DNA of 16,475 nucleotides. It comes from WS-9 sp036274595. Its GTDB lineage: Bacteria > Eisenbacteria > RBG-16-71-46 > SZUA-252. Where the stretch lies: the NCBI GenBank assembly GCA_036274595.1, contig DASUFL010000070.1, forward strand, positions 1-16,475, read 5' to 3'. The notes below the pieces were generated by a model, which was not told the origin of the DNA, did no database searches, and was given only the letters and a program-made list of their open reading frames with translations. The stretch's first letter is position 1. Each line of letters starts with the position of its first letter. Shown one piece after another: positions 1 through 7,251 of this stretch. The position numbers were made by a program, and so were the translations under genes.

Positions 1-62
1 TCCTCGACTCCGAGCGCGGTGAGATCCAGATCCTGGCCATCGAGCGGGAGCGCGTGCCGTGA
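1..62 (+). CDS. 3' end of an unidentified upstream gene (partial)
   Basis: Only the last 19 codons are visible, read from base 3 and ending at TGA 60-62. The peptide is LDSERGEIQILAIERERVP. Nearly every codon ends in G or C, matching the codon style of the downstream genes, while the other frames do not look coding. The stop overlaps the GTG start of the barrel gene in a GTGA arrangement, so the two are probably in one operon and translationally coupled. The fragment is too short to assign a family. Confidence 0.55.
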   Translation, partial: LDSERGEIQILAIERERVP

Positions 63-3000
63 GCGAACCGCGCTTCGGTTCCCGCAGCGTCATGGCCGCC
101 TCGATCGGAGCGGCGCTCGCATGGGGTCTCGCCCCGCTTCCCGCGAGCGCGCGCCCCATCGACTCGCTCTGCCCGGGGGGCTGCGACGCGGCCCGGGATA
201 CCGTCGTGATCGAGCTGCCCGTGGCGCGGGCGCCGTCGCTCCTCGCGCTTCGCGCCGAGGGGCCGCTCGCGCCCGGCGCGGCGGATCAGGCGCCGCCCGA
301 TTCGACGGCCAGCGTCCTTCGCAATCGCTCCTGGATCGCGGCCGCGCCCGCCGCGGGCGCCGCAGGAGCCGCAGGGGGAACGATCGCGGAGGCGGCTTCG
401 AACGACGCGATCACGTTCAGCGGGCTCAAGCTCGTGAGCGTCGAGGTCGGCGCGAATCGCGCCGCCTCGATGACGCAGTCGCTCGACCTCACGATCCGCG
501 GCCGGATCGCGGGCGACGTGGAGGTCGCGGCGAGCTTGAGCGACCGCCGCCTGCCCTTCGAGCCGGACGGTTCGAGCCGCGAGCTCGAGGATCTCGACAA
601 CATCACGCTCTCCCTGAAGGCCCCCCACGGCGAAGCCACGATGGGGGATTTCCTCCTGGACGGCGTGCCGGGCGAATTCGCGCGCCTCACGCGCCACCTC
701 CAGGGTGTGCAGGGATCGGCCAAGACGGGCCAGGCGCACTGGAACGTCGCCGCGGCGAGCGAGAAGGGGGAGAAGCGGACCCTCGAGTTCCGAGGTGAGG
801 AGGGCCGGCAAGGCCCCTATCCGCTCCTCGCCCCGGCTCTCGGCGAGTCCAACGAAGGCATCGTGGCCGGCTCCGAGGCGATCTGGCTGGACGGCGCGCG
901 CCTGAAGCGCGGCGCCGACGCCGACTACGTGATCGACTACGGCGCGTCCACCGTGACGTTCACCATCCACCGTCCCATCACGGCGCAGAGCCGGATCGCC
1001 GTCGACTTCGAAGCAGCCTCGAGCCGCTACCGCCGGAGCCTCTACGCAGCCAGCACGCAGGGCGTGGTCCCCGGCCGGGGAGGCTGGTACGCCAATTACG
1101 TGAGCGAGGGGGACGATCCGTCGAGCCCGATCGGCGCGGAGCTGACGGCCGACGATCGCGCCGCGCTGAGCGCGCTCGGCGATTCGGCCGGCTCGATCCT
1201 TCCGAGCGGGGTGCGCTACGCCGGTCCCGGGCTCGGGTCGTACGACTGGGACGAGTCCGATCCCGCGAATCCGCACTGGGTCTTCCTCGGCGCATCGCAC
1301 GGAACGTACGACGTCGATTTCGCGAGCGTGGGCGCGGGCGAGGGGGCCTACTCGGACACGACGTCGGTCGAGGGCGTGCGCTTCTATCGCTACCGCGGCG
1401 TGAACCTGGGCTCCTACGCGCCAGGCCGGTCGCTCGCCGTGCCCAGCTCCCGCCGTCTCGTCGACGTCGGGGGATCCGCGCGCCTCTTTGGCGCGCTGGG
1501 CTTGGATGGCGAGGTAGCGCGGTCGGGCTTCGACAAGAACGCGCTCTCGTCGCGCAATGACGGCGACAACGCCGGCACGGCCGCTCGATTCGAGGCGCGC
1601 CTCGATCCCAGGGCGGTCGCGATCGGCGGACTCAAGCTGGGGTCGATCCAGGCTCAGGGACGCTTGCGCTCGCGCGGCGATCGCTTCGAGTCGTTCGATC
1701 GCACCGATCCCGCGTTCGAGTACGAGCGCTGGAACCAGGCGCCGTCGAGCGCCGGCGAGGATCGCCAGGAGCTGTCGCTCCAGTACACGCCGGTCTCGGC
1801 GCTCGCGCTCCGCGGCGACGTCGGCCGACGCCGCGTGACCGGCGGATCGGAATCGGTGCGGCGGGGAGCTCAGGCCGTCCTGAATTCGGCGCTCACCGGA
1901 ACGCTGAGCTGGGAAGAGGCGCGGAACGCCACGAGCGGAAGCGCCGGCCTTCGGTCGCTCTGGGGCGGGGACCTGGGCCGCGACCGGGGATGGTTCCAGC
2001 CGCGCGTCACCGCGAAGGACGAGCGGATCGAAGGACAGGACGGCGACAGCGTGGACGCGCGCTGGAACCGGGACCTCGGCATGATCCTCCGCCTCGTCCC
2101 CGGAAAGGCGCTCAAGCTGCGCGGCGGCTACGCGCGGCACGAGGGCAGGGTCACGGACGCCGGGACGGTGGCGGAGGACCAGGCGTTCACCTGGGACGGC
2201 GGACTCTCCGCGCGCTTCGGCTCGTCGTTCTCGCTCGACGGCGGATTCACGCGCCGGCGCGCGGAGTCGGCGACGGGGCCGCAGGCGACGAACCTGGCCC
2301 AGCTCGCCGTGCAGGCGGGGCGGCCCGGCGCGCCGGTCAGCTCGGAGCTCCGCTACGACGTGAACCAGCTTCGCGAGGCCTCGCTCGTGCGCGAGCTCAA
2401 GCCGGTCGGAGACGGAAGCGGATCGTACGATGCATACGGCAATCCGCGACTCGGGGGCGGCTACGAGCTCGTGACTTCCACCGGCGATCCGACCACGCGC
2501 TCGCGCGCGGTCGTACAGCTTCGGCTCGACGCGTTCCCGTCGCGCGCCGCCCGCGCCCCCGGGAAGACCCCCGCGCTCTGGCGCGGACTCGGCGGGAGCA
2601 CGTTCCTCCGCGTGGAGGCGCTCTCGACGCTTCCGCTCGGCAGTCCCGACCAGGCGTTCCGTCCCGACGCGTACCTCGATCCCGAGACGACGATTCGCGG
2701 GGACGTCACGGCGCGGCAGACGCTGGAGTTCGCCCCCGCGGGGCGCCGCTATGACCTGCGCGGCGAAGTGGGCTACCGCCGCGAGCAGAGCGCGGAGATC
2801 GAGGACCTCACGACCGAGCGCAAGAGCGGAGACGCCCGCGTGACGCTGCGGCATCCGATCCCGGGCGGTTTCCGCGGCACCTGGACGGCCACCTACGATC
2901 GCGCGCGCCAGTCGATCGAGCGGCAGGACGCCACGGGCTCGTATGCCTCCCAGATGCGCGGCCGCGGCTTCGAAGGGGAGATCGCGCGCGAGCTGCGCGG

Positions 3001-3343
3001 CTTTGGGCAGGTCTCGGTCCTCGCGCGGCAGCGCCGCGACATCGATCTCACGCACGGCGGCTACTTCGACCTCTGGTCCGCCGGCCCGACGGCGCGCTAT
3101 GCGGCCGGGGCGAAGCTCCGGGTCGACGCGCGCGCTCTCTACGGCTGGAGCGCGCAGCAAGGGGTCTATGCGCCCCCCGGCCTCTACACGACGGCTCCGG
3201 TCGGCGGGCGGCTCGACTACGACCTCCTCGGCGAGTACCGGATCCACGACCGCGTCTCGCTCTCGCTCAACTGGACCGGATTCCAGGCTCCGAACCGCCC
3301 CGCGTTCTACACGGGGCGCTTCGAGCTGAAGGGGAGCTTCTGA
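59..3343 (+). CDS. large secreted outer-membrane beta-barrel protein, function unknown
   Basis: This 1,094-residue protein starts at GTG 59, with a GGGAG ribosome site about 8 nt upstream. That start gives a signal peptide with Arg5 and Arg9, a hydrophobic stretch around residues 11-27 and likely cleavage after ASA at residues 29-31. The inner ATG at 92 would lose the charged N-region. Residues 32-110 are Ala/Pro/Gly-rich, with Cys38 and Cys42 close together. Residues about 120-200 look like a beta-rich module containing a SDRRLPFEPDG-type segment. Residues 271-317 hold a patterned GSE-x-LDG / DYVIDYG / SRIAVDF module that I recall from uncharacterised surface proteins of other diderm phyla. 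From about residue 440 to the end the sequence alternates polar and hydrophobic residues with many Arg, Gly, Tyr and Asp, as in transmembrane strands and loops, and it ends in phenylalanine, the usual barrel assembly signal. The next gene, an Omp85 protein, overlaps it by 1 nt. No enzymatic motif was recognised. A distant SprA-like or porin-like role is possible but unproven. Confidence 0.8.
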   Translation: MSEPRFGSRSVMAASIGAALAWGLAPLPASARPIDSLCPGGCDAARDTVVIELPVARAPSLLALRAEGPLAPGAADQAPPDSTASVLRNRSWIAAAPAAGAAGAAGGTIAEAASNDAITFSGLKLVSVEVGANRAASMTQSLDLTIRGRIAGDVEVAASLSDRRLPFEPDGSSRELEDLDNITLSLKAPHGEATMGDFLLDGVPGEFARLTRHLQGVQGSAKTGQAHWNVAAASEKGEKRTLEFRGEEGRQGPYPLLAPALGESNEGIVAGSEAIWLDGARLKRGADADYVIDYGASTVTFTIHRPITAQSRIAVDFEAASSRYRRSLYAASTQGVVPGRGGWYANYVSEGDDPSSPIGAELTADDRAALSALGDSAGSILPSGVRYAGPGLGSYDWDESDPANPHWVFLGASHGTYDVDFASVGAGEGAYSDTTSVEGVRFYRYRGVNLGSYAPGRSLAVPSSRRLVDVGGSARLFGALGLDGEVARSGFDKNALSSRNDGDNAGTAARFEARLDPRAVAIGGLKLGSIQAQGRLRSRGDRFESFDRTDPAFEYERWNQAPSSAGEDRQELSLQYTPVSALALRGDVGRRRVTGGSESVRRGAQAVLNSALTGTLSWEEARNATSGSAGLRSLWGGDLGRDRGWFQPRVTAKDERIEGQDGDSVDARWNRDLGMILRLVPGKALKLRGGYARHEGRVTDAGTVAEDQAFTWDGGLSARFGSSFSLDGGFTRRRAESATGPQATNLAQLAVQAGRPGAPVSSELRYDVNQLREASLVRELKPVGDGSGSYDAYGNPRLGGGYELVTSTGDPTTRSRAVVQLRLDAFPSRAARAPGKTPALWRGLGGSTFLRVEALSTLPLGSPDQAFRPDAYLDPETTIRGDVTARQTLEFAPAGRRYDLRGEVGYRREQSAEIEDLTTERKSGDARVTLRHPIPGGFRGTWTATYDRARQSIERQDATGSYASQMRGRGFEGEIARELRGFGQVSVLARQRRDIDLTHGGYFDLWSAGPTARYAAGAKLRVDARALYGWSAQQGVYAPPGLYTTAPVGGRLDYDLLGEYRIHDRVSLSLNWTGFQAPNRPAFYTGRFELKGSF

Positions 3344-5187
3344 TGCGCGCGCGCGATCGTGACCTGGCGCGGATCGCGGCGCTCGTCCTCTCGCTCGCGG
3401 CGGCGGTTCTCGTCCCGTCGACTCCAAGGGCGCTCGCCTCGGATCAAGGGGGCGCGTCCGCCGGCCCGCGCTTCGCGCTCCATGTCGAAGGGGTGCCCGA
3501 TTCCGTGATCGCGGGCGAGACGGGCGAGGCGGCGCCGCTCGAGCGGCTCTGGCATCGCGCCGAGATCGAGCGCCTCGCCGGACGCCTGCGCGATCGGCTC
3601 GCGCTGCTCGGGCGCTACGACGCCGTGGTGCGCCTCACGCTCGAGGAGGGAAGCGGCACCACGCCGGGGACCGCGACGATGCGGGTCGAGGGGACCGTGC
3701 CGGCGAAGGCAGCGGCGCCCGCGCGGGGGCCAGCTCCCGCCTTGAGGCTCGCTCCCCCCGGCGCCGTGGGGATCCACGATCCGGCGGGCGTGTTCGCGCG
3801 CGGGGCCCGAGGCGGCGTGTCCCCGCAGGCGATCGCGGGCGGGCTCGCCGCGCTCCGCGACGCGGCGGTCGACCTCGGACGCTACGCGGCCACGGTGAGT
3901 CTCGACTCGATCGTCCCCGCCGGCGACTCCGTCCGCCTGCACGTGCGCCTCGCGACCGGGCCCCCGGTCGTGTTCGACAGCCTCGAGATTCCCGGCGCGT
4001 CCGTGACCAAGCCGCGGTCCGCGGCCACGATCGCGGGACTTCGAGAAGGGCGCGTGCTCACGCCCGAGCTGGTCACCGAAGCCCGCGACCGGCTTCGCGC
4101 GAGCGATCTCTTCGCGTTCGTGGGCGAGCCCCGCGTCGTGCCGGGGTCCGAGCCGGGACATGGCCACGTCGTCATCCCGGTCGAGGAATCGAGCGCGAGC
4201 CAGTTCGAGGGGGCGCTCGGCGTCGCGCCCGGCGAAGGACTCACCGGACGCGTCGACTTGGGCCTCGGGAACATCGCGGGCACCGGCCGCGCGGCCGGCG
4301 CGCGCTGGGTCGGCTTCGGCAACGGCCGCTCGCTCTACGCGCTCCGCTACAAGGAGCCGTCCCTGTTCGGGCGGGCGCTGGACGCGAGCCTGGCTCTGGA
4401 CGCGGACCTCGCCGACTCGCTCTTCAGCCACACGGGCTGGTCGATCGCGCTCGGGGGTCGGCCGGCGGCGCGCACGCGCCTCGAAGCGGGAATCGAGCGG
4501 AGCGGCACGGTCTACACCGGGCTCTCCCGCGGCTCGAGCTCGACCTGGTCGGTCCGGGGCGGCGTGGGCTGGGATCGCCTCGCGCCCATCATGAATCCCG
4601 CCCGCGGGGTGAGCGTCTCGCTCGACGCCGAAGGGGGCCGGCGCACGGACGCGTTTCCCGGATTCGAGGAATCCCGCCGCGGAGTCTGGCGCGGCAAGGC
4701 CGAGCTCGCATCGGCCGCGCCGCTCGGCGGATCGCGCGTCCTCTTCGGATCGGTGCGCGCGGAAGAGGTGCGGCTCGGCGACGGCGACTTCCCGATCGAG
4801 GAGCTTCGCTACTTAGGAGGGAGCGAAGGGCTCCGAGGACATCGGGACCGCGCCTTCGCCGGCAACCGGATCCTCGCGATGACGCTCGAGCACCGGTGGA
4901 TCACCGATCCGCGCGGCGGGCGCGCCTATCTCTTCGTCGACGGCGGAGCCCACGCGCTCGACGCGCCGCTCCAGGCGGGCGTTCCCGCGGGCACGGTCGA
5001 CGCATCGGTGGCTTCGGCGTCCACGACGCTCTCGCGGACGGAGTTGAGCGACGGCTGGGAGTTGGGGTACGGTGCCGGCCTTCAGACGCGCATGGCGTCG
5101 GGTTTGATGGGGGTCGAGCTCGGCCTCCGCCCGGGCGCCGCGCTACGGGAGGCGACGATCCACATCCGATACGCGAGCCGCTGGTGA
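3343..5187 (+). CDS. Omp85-family outer-membrane protein, TamA/BamA-like
   Basis: This 614-residue protein probably inserts or assembles outer-membrane proteins. The ATG at 3343 shares one base with the preceding stop and has GGAG 6 nt upstream. Residues 1-32 form a signal peptide with likely cleavage after ALA. Residues about 38-115, 160-217 and 218-285 look like three POTRA domains of helix-helix-strand pattern; the first is the least certain. From about residue 287 a 16-strand-type barrel begins, with the LGNIAGTGR segment and a YKEPSLFGR segment typical of this family. The conserved loop-6 motif reads LRGH at residues 497-500, where BamA/TamA usually carry (V/I)RG(F/Y). The C-terminus ends RYASRW, an aromatic barrel signal. 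Three POTRAs and 614 residues resemble TamA (577 in E. coli) more than BamA, which normally has five POTRAs. No TamB gene is visible nearby. Its placement directly after the 1,094-residue barrel suggests, but does not prove, a dedicated partner. A TTA codon, rare here, falls at 4813-4815 just before the loop-6 motif. Confidence 0.85.
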   Translation: MRARDRDLARIAALVLSLAAAVLVPSTPRALASDQGGASAGPRFALHVEGVPDSVIAGETGEAAPLERLWHRAEIERLAGRLRDRLALLGRYDAVVRLTLEEGSGTTPGTATMRVEGTVPAKAAAPARGPAPALRLAPPGAVGIHDPAGVFARGARGGVSPQAIAGGLAALRDAAVDLGRYAATVSLDSIVPAGDSVRLHVRLATGPPVVFDSLEIPGASVTKPRSAATIAGLREGRVLTPELVTEARDRLRASDLFAFVGEPRVVPGSEPGHGHVVIPVEESSASQFEGALGVAPGEGLTGRVDLGLGNIAGTGRAAGARWVGFGNGRSLYALRYKEPSLFGRALDASLALDADLADSLFSHTGWSIALGGRPAARTRLEAGIERSGTVYTGLSRGSSSTWSVRGGVGWDRLAPIMNPARGVSVSLDAEGGRRTDAFPGFEESRRGVWRGKAELASAAPLGGSRVLFGSVRAEEVRLGDGDFPIEELRYLGGSEGLRGHRDRAFAGNRILAMTLEHRWITDPRGGRAYLFVDGGAHALDAPLQAGVPAGTVDASVASASTTLSRTELSDGWELGYGAGLQTRMASGLMGVELGLRPGAALREATIHIRYASRW

Positions 5188-7205
5188 GCGCGCGGGCCGA
5201 GCAGAAGATCCGTTCCCTGAGGAACGAGATCGCGCGGCACGACCACCTCTACTACACGATCGGCGCGCCGGAGATCGCTGACCGCGAGTACGACGCGCTC
5301 ATGAAGGAGCTCGAGGAGCTCGAGCGCGCCCATCCCGAGCTCGCGGACCCCGACTCGCCCACGTCCCGCGTGGCGAAGGGCCTCCTCACTGGATTTCCCA
5401 CGGTGCGCCACACGGCGCCGATGCTGAGCCTCGACAACACGTACTCCCTCGACGAGGTGGCGGAGTTCGACGCCCGGGTCCGGAAGGCGCTCGGGAAGGA
5501 TCGGATCGACTACGCGGTGGAGCCGAAGGTGGACGGAGTGGCGATCCACCTCCGCTACGAGCTTGGGCGCTTCGTCCTCGGCCTGACGCGCGGCGATGGC
5601 GAGCGGGGCGACGACATCACCGCGAACCTCCGGACCATCCGCTCCATCCCGCTTAGGCTGACCGGCAGGAACCTGCCCGATCTCGTGGAGGTGCGGGGCG
5701 AGGTCTACATGGAGACCGTCGCGTTCCAGAAGATGAACGAGCGCCGCGCGGCCGACGGGAAGCCGACGTTCATGAACCCGAGGAACGCGACGACCGGCAG
5801 CCTGAAGATGCTCGACACGACCGAGGTGAGCCGCCGCCCGCTTCAGATGTTCGTCTACCAGCTCCTCCATCCGGACCGCTACGGGATCCACCAGCATCTC
5901 GAGGCGCTCGCCCTGGCGAAGAAGCTCGGCCTGCGCGTGAACCCGCGCAACTCACTCGCCAAGGGGTACGAGGATCTGCGGAAGCAGTGCGGGGCCTGGG
6001 GCGAGGAGTGGGGATCGCTCCCGTACGGCGCGGACGGGCTCGTGATCAAGGTCAACGATCTCGAGGACGCGCGCCGTCTCGGATCGACCTCGAAGAGCCC
6101 GCGGTGGGGGATCGCATACAAGTTCGGCACCACCGAGGCGGAGACCACGCTCCGAAAGATCGGCCTTCAAGTAGGGCGCACGGGCGTCGTCACTCCCGTC
6201 GCGCTCCTCGATCCCGTGCTCCTCCTCGGCACCGAGGTGAAGCGGGCCACGCTCCACAACCAGGACGAGATCGACCGGAAGGACATCCGCGAGGGGGATC
6301 GCGTGGTGATCGAGAAGGGGGGCGAGGTCATCCCCAAGGTCGTGCGCGTGGTATCGCAGTCGGGGCGCCGCGGTCCGCGGTTCGTGATGCCCTCCACCTG
6401 CCCCGTCTGCGGCACCACGCTGACGAGGGATCCCGAGCAGGCGGCCGTGCGCTGCGAGAACCTCTACTGTCCGGCGCAAGTGCGCCGGCGCATCCAGTAC
6501 TACGCGAGCCGGGGCGCCCTCGACATCGAGGGGCTTGGCGAGCGCACGGTGGATCAGCTCGTCGACGCGAAGCTGGTCCTGGATCCCGCCGATCTCTACG
6601 ATCTCACCGTCGACGAGCTCGCCAGGCTGGACGGCATGGCCGAGAAGTCGGCGGGCAACCTCGTGCGCGGCATCGCCGCGTCGAAGGACGCTCCGCTCGA
6701 TCGCCTCATCACGGCGATCGGAATGCGCCACGTCGGGAACACCGTGGCCCGCCTCCTCGCGGAGCACTTCCGGTCGCTCGCGGCGCTGTCCGAGGCGGAC
6801 GAGGAGGCGCTCCTCGAGATCCCGGGCATCGGCCCCGAGATCGCCGCGAGCGTCGTCGCCTTCTTCAAGTCGCGCGAGGGCCGCTCGCTCGTGAAGCGCC
6901 TCACCGAGCGCGGCGTGAAGGGGAGGGCTCCGGAGCGGCGCGCGGCGGCGGCGGGACCGTTCGCGGGAAAGACGTTCGTGCTCACCGGCACGCTCGGCAT
7001 GCCGCGCGAGGAAGCCGAGGAGCTGATCCTGCGCGGCGGAGGGCGCGTGACCTCGTCCGTCAGCAAGAAGACCGACGCCGTGGTCGTGGGCGAGGACGCG
7101 GGGAGCAAGCTCGACAAGGCGAAGGCGCTCGGCGTCCCGACCTGGGATGAAGCCCGCTTTCGCGCGGCGCTTCGGGAAGCGGGACTGGCCGGCGCGGCTC
7201 GTTGA
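5184..7205 (+). CDS. ligA: NAD-dependent DNA ligase LigA
   Basis: LigA seals nicks in duplex DNA during replication and repair, using NAD+ to form a ligase-AMP intermediate. The gene is complete at 673 residues, the usual family length. The N-terminal Ia domain carries the HDHLYY and ADREYD motifs that bind NMN. The adenylation motif KVDG puts the catalytic lysine at residue 115, the same number as in E. coli LigA. An OB fold follows, then a Cys4 zinc finger (Cys406, 409, 424, 429), helix-hairpin-helix repeats around residues 470-580 (RHVG and IPGIGPEIA segments) and a C-terminal BRCT domain from about residue 593. I chose GTG 5184 because it precedes the Ia domain by a normal distance and overlaps the omp85 stop as GTGA. 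The open frame runs back to 4896, but that stretch only mirrors the Omp85 gene. The ribosome site is weak, which fits translational coupling. Confidence 0.97.
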   Translation: MSARAEQKIRSLRNEIARHDHLYYTIGAPEIADREYDALMKELEELERAHPELADPDSPTSRVAKGLLTGFPTVRHTAPMLSLDNTYSLDEVAEFDARVRKALGKDRIDYAVEPKVDGVAIHLRYELGRFVLGLTRGDGERGDDITANLRTIRSIPLRLTGRNLPDLVEVRGEVYMETVAFQKMNERRAADGKPTFMNPRNATTGSLKMLDTTEVSRRPLQMFVYQLLHPDRYGIHQHLEALALAKKLGLRVNPRNSLAKGYEDLRKQCGAWGEEWGSLPYGADGLVIKVNDLEDARRLGSTSKSPRWGIAYKFGTTEAETTLRKIGLQVGRTGVVTPVALLDPVLLLGTEVKRATLHNQDEIDRKDIREGDRVVIEKGGEVIPKVVRVVSQSGRRGPRFVMPSTCPVCGTTLTRDPEQAAVRCENLYCPAQVRRRIQYYASRGALDIEGLGERTVDQLVDAKLVLDPADLYDLTVDELARLDGMAEKSAGNLVRGIAASKDAPLDRLITAIGMRHVGNTVARLLAEHFRSLAALSEADEEALLEIPGIGPEIAASVVAFFKSREGRSLVKRLTERGVKGRAPERRAAAAGPFAGKTFVLTGTLGMPREEAEELILRGGGRVTSSVSKKTDAVVVGEDAGSKLDKAKALGVPTWDEARFRAALREAGLAGAAR

Positions 7206-7230
7206 CAGACGGGGCCCCGTCCCGTAGGGT
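7202..7230 (+). promoter_or_regulatory. candidate sigma70-type promoter for dinG and the hut genes
   Basis: A perfect -35 hexamer TTGACA lies at 7202-7207 and overlaps the ligA stop codon. Exactly 17 nt later comes TAGGGT at 7225-7230, which keeps the three most conserved -10 positions (T1, A2, T6). The predicted transcription start is near 7236-7239. It is the best promoter-like sequence I found in the window and sits in one of its few true gaps, before a change of function. The GC-rich second half of the -10 box suggests weak or activator-dependent use. No experimental evidence is available. Confidence 0.45.
7208..7221. promoter_or_regulatory. 14-bp perfect palindrome in the promoter spacer (possible operator)
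   Basis: GACGGGGCCCCGTC is identical to its own reverse complement and occupies most of the 17-nt spacer between the candidate -35 and -10 boxes. A dimeric regulator bound there would face RNA polymerase directly. It could also fold in RNA as a 5-bp stem with a 4-nt loop, but no T-run follows, so a rho-independent terminator for ligA is poorly supported. Short GC palindromes are common in such GC-rich DNA, so chance is a real alternative. Confidence 0.3.
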
Positions 7231-7251
7231 CGGAGGTTGAATCTCCAACCC

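Noticed and set aside
4896..5183. Upstream extension of ligA, and similar extensions of hutH (from 8568) and hutI (from 12374)
   Set aside because: These stretches are other-frame readings of the preceding genes, carry no ligase, lyase or amidohydrolase sequence, and would make the proteins far longer than their families.
7208..7221. Palindrome read as a rho-independent terminator of ligA
   Set aside because: The stem would be only 5 bp with a 4-nt loop and no T-run follows; its position between promoter boxes is the better, though still tentative, explanation.
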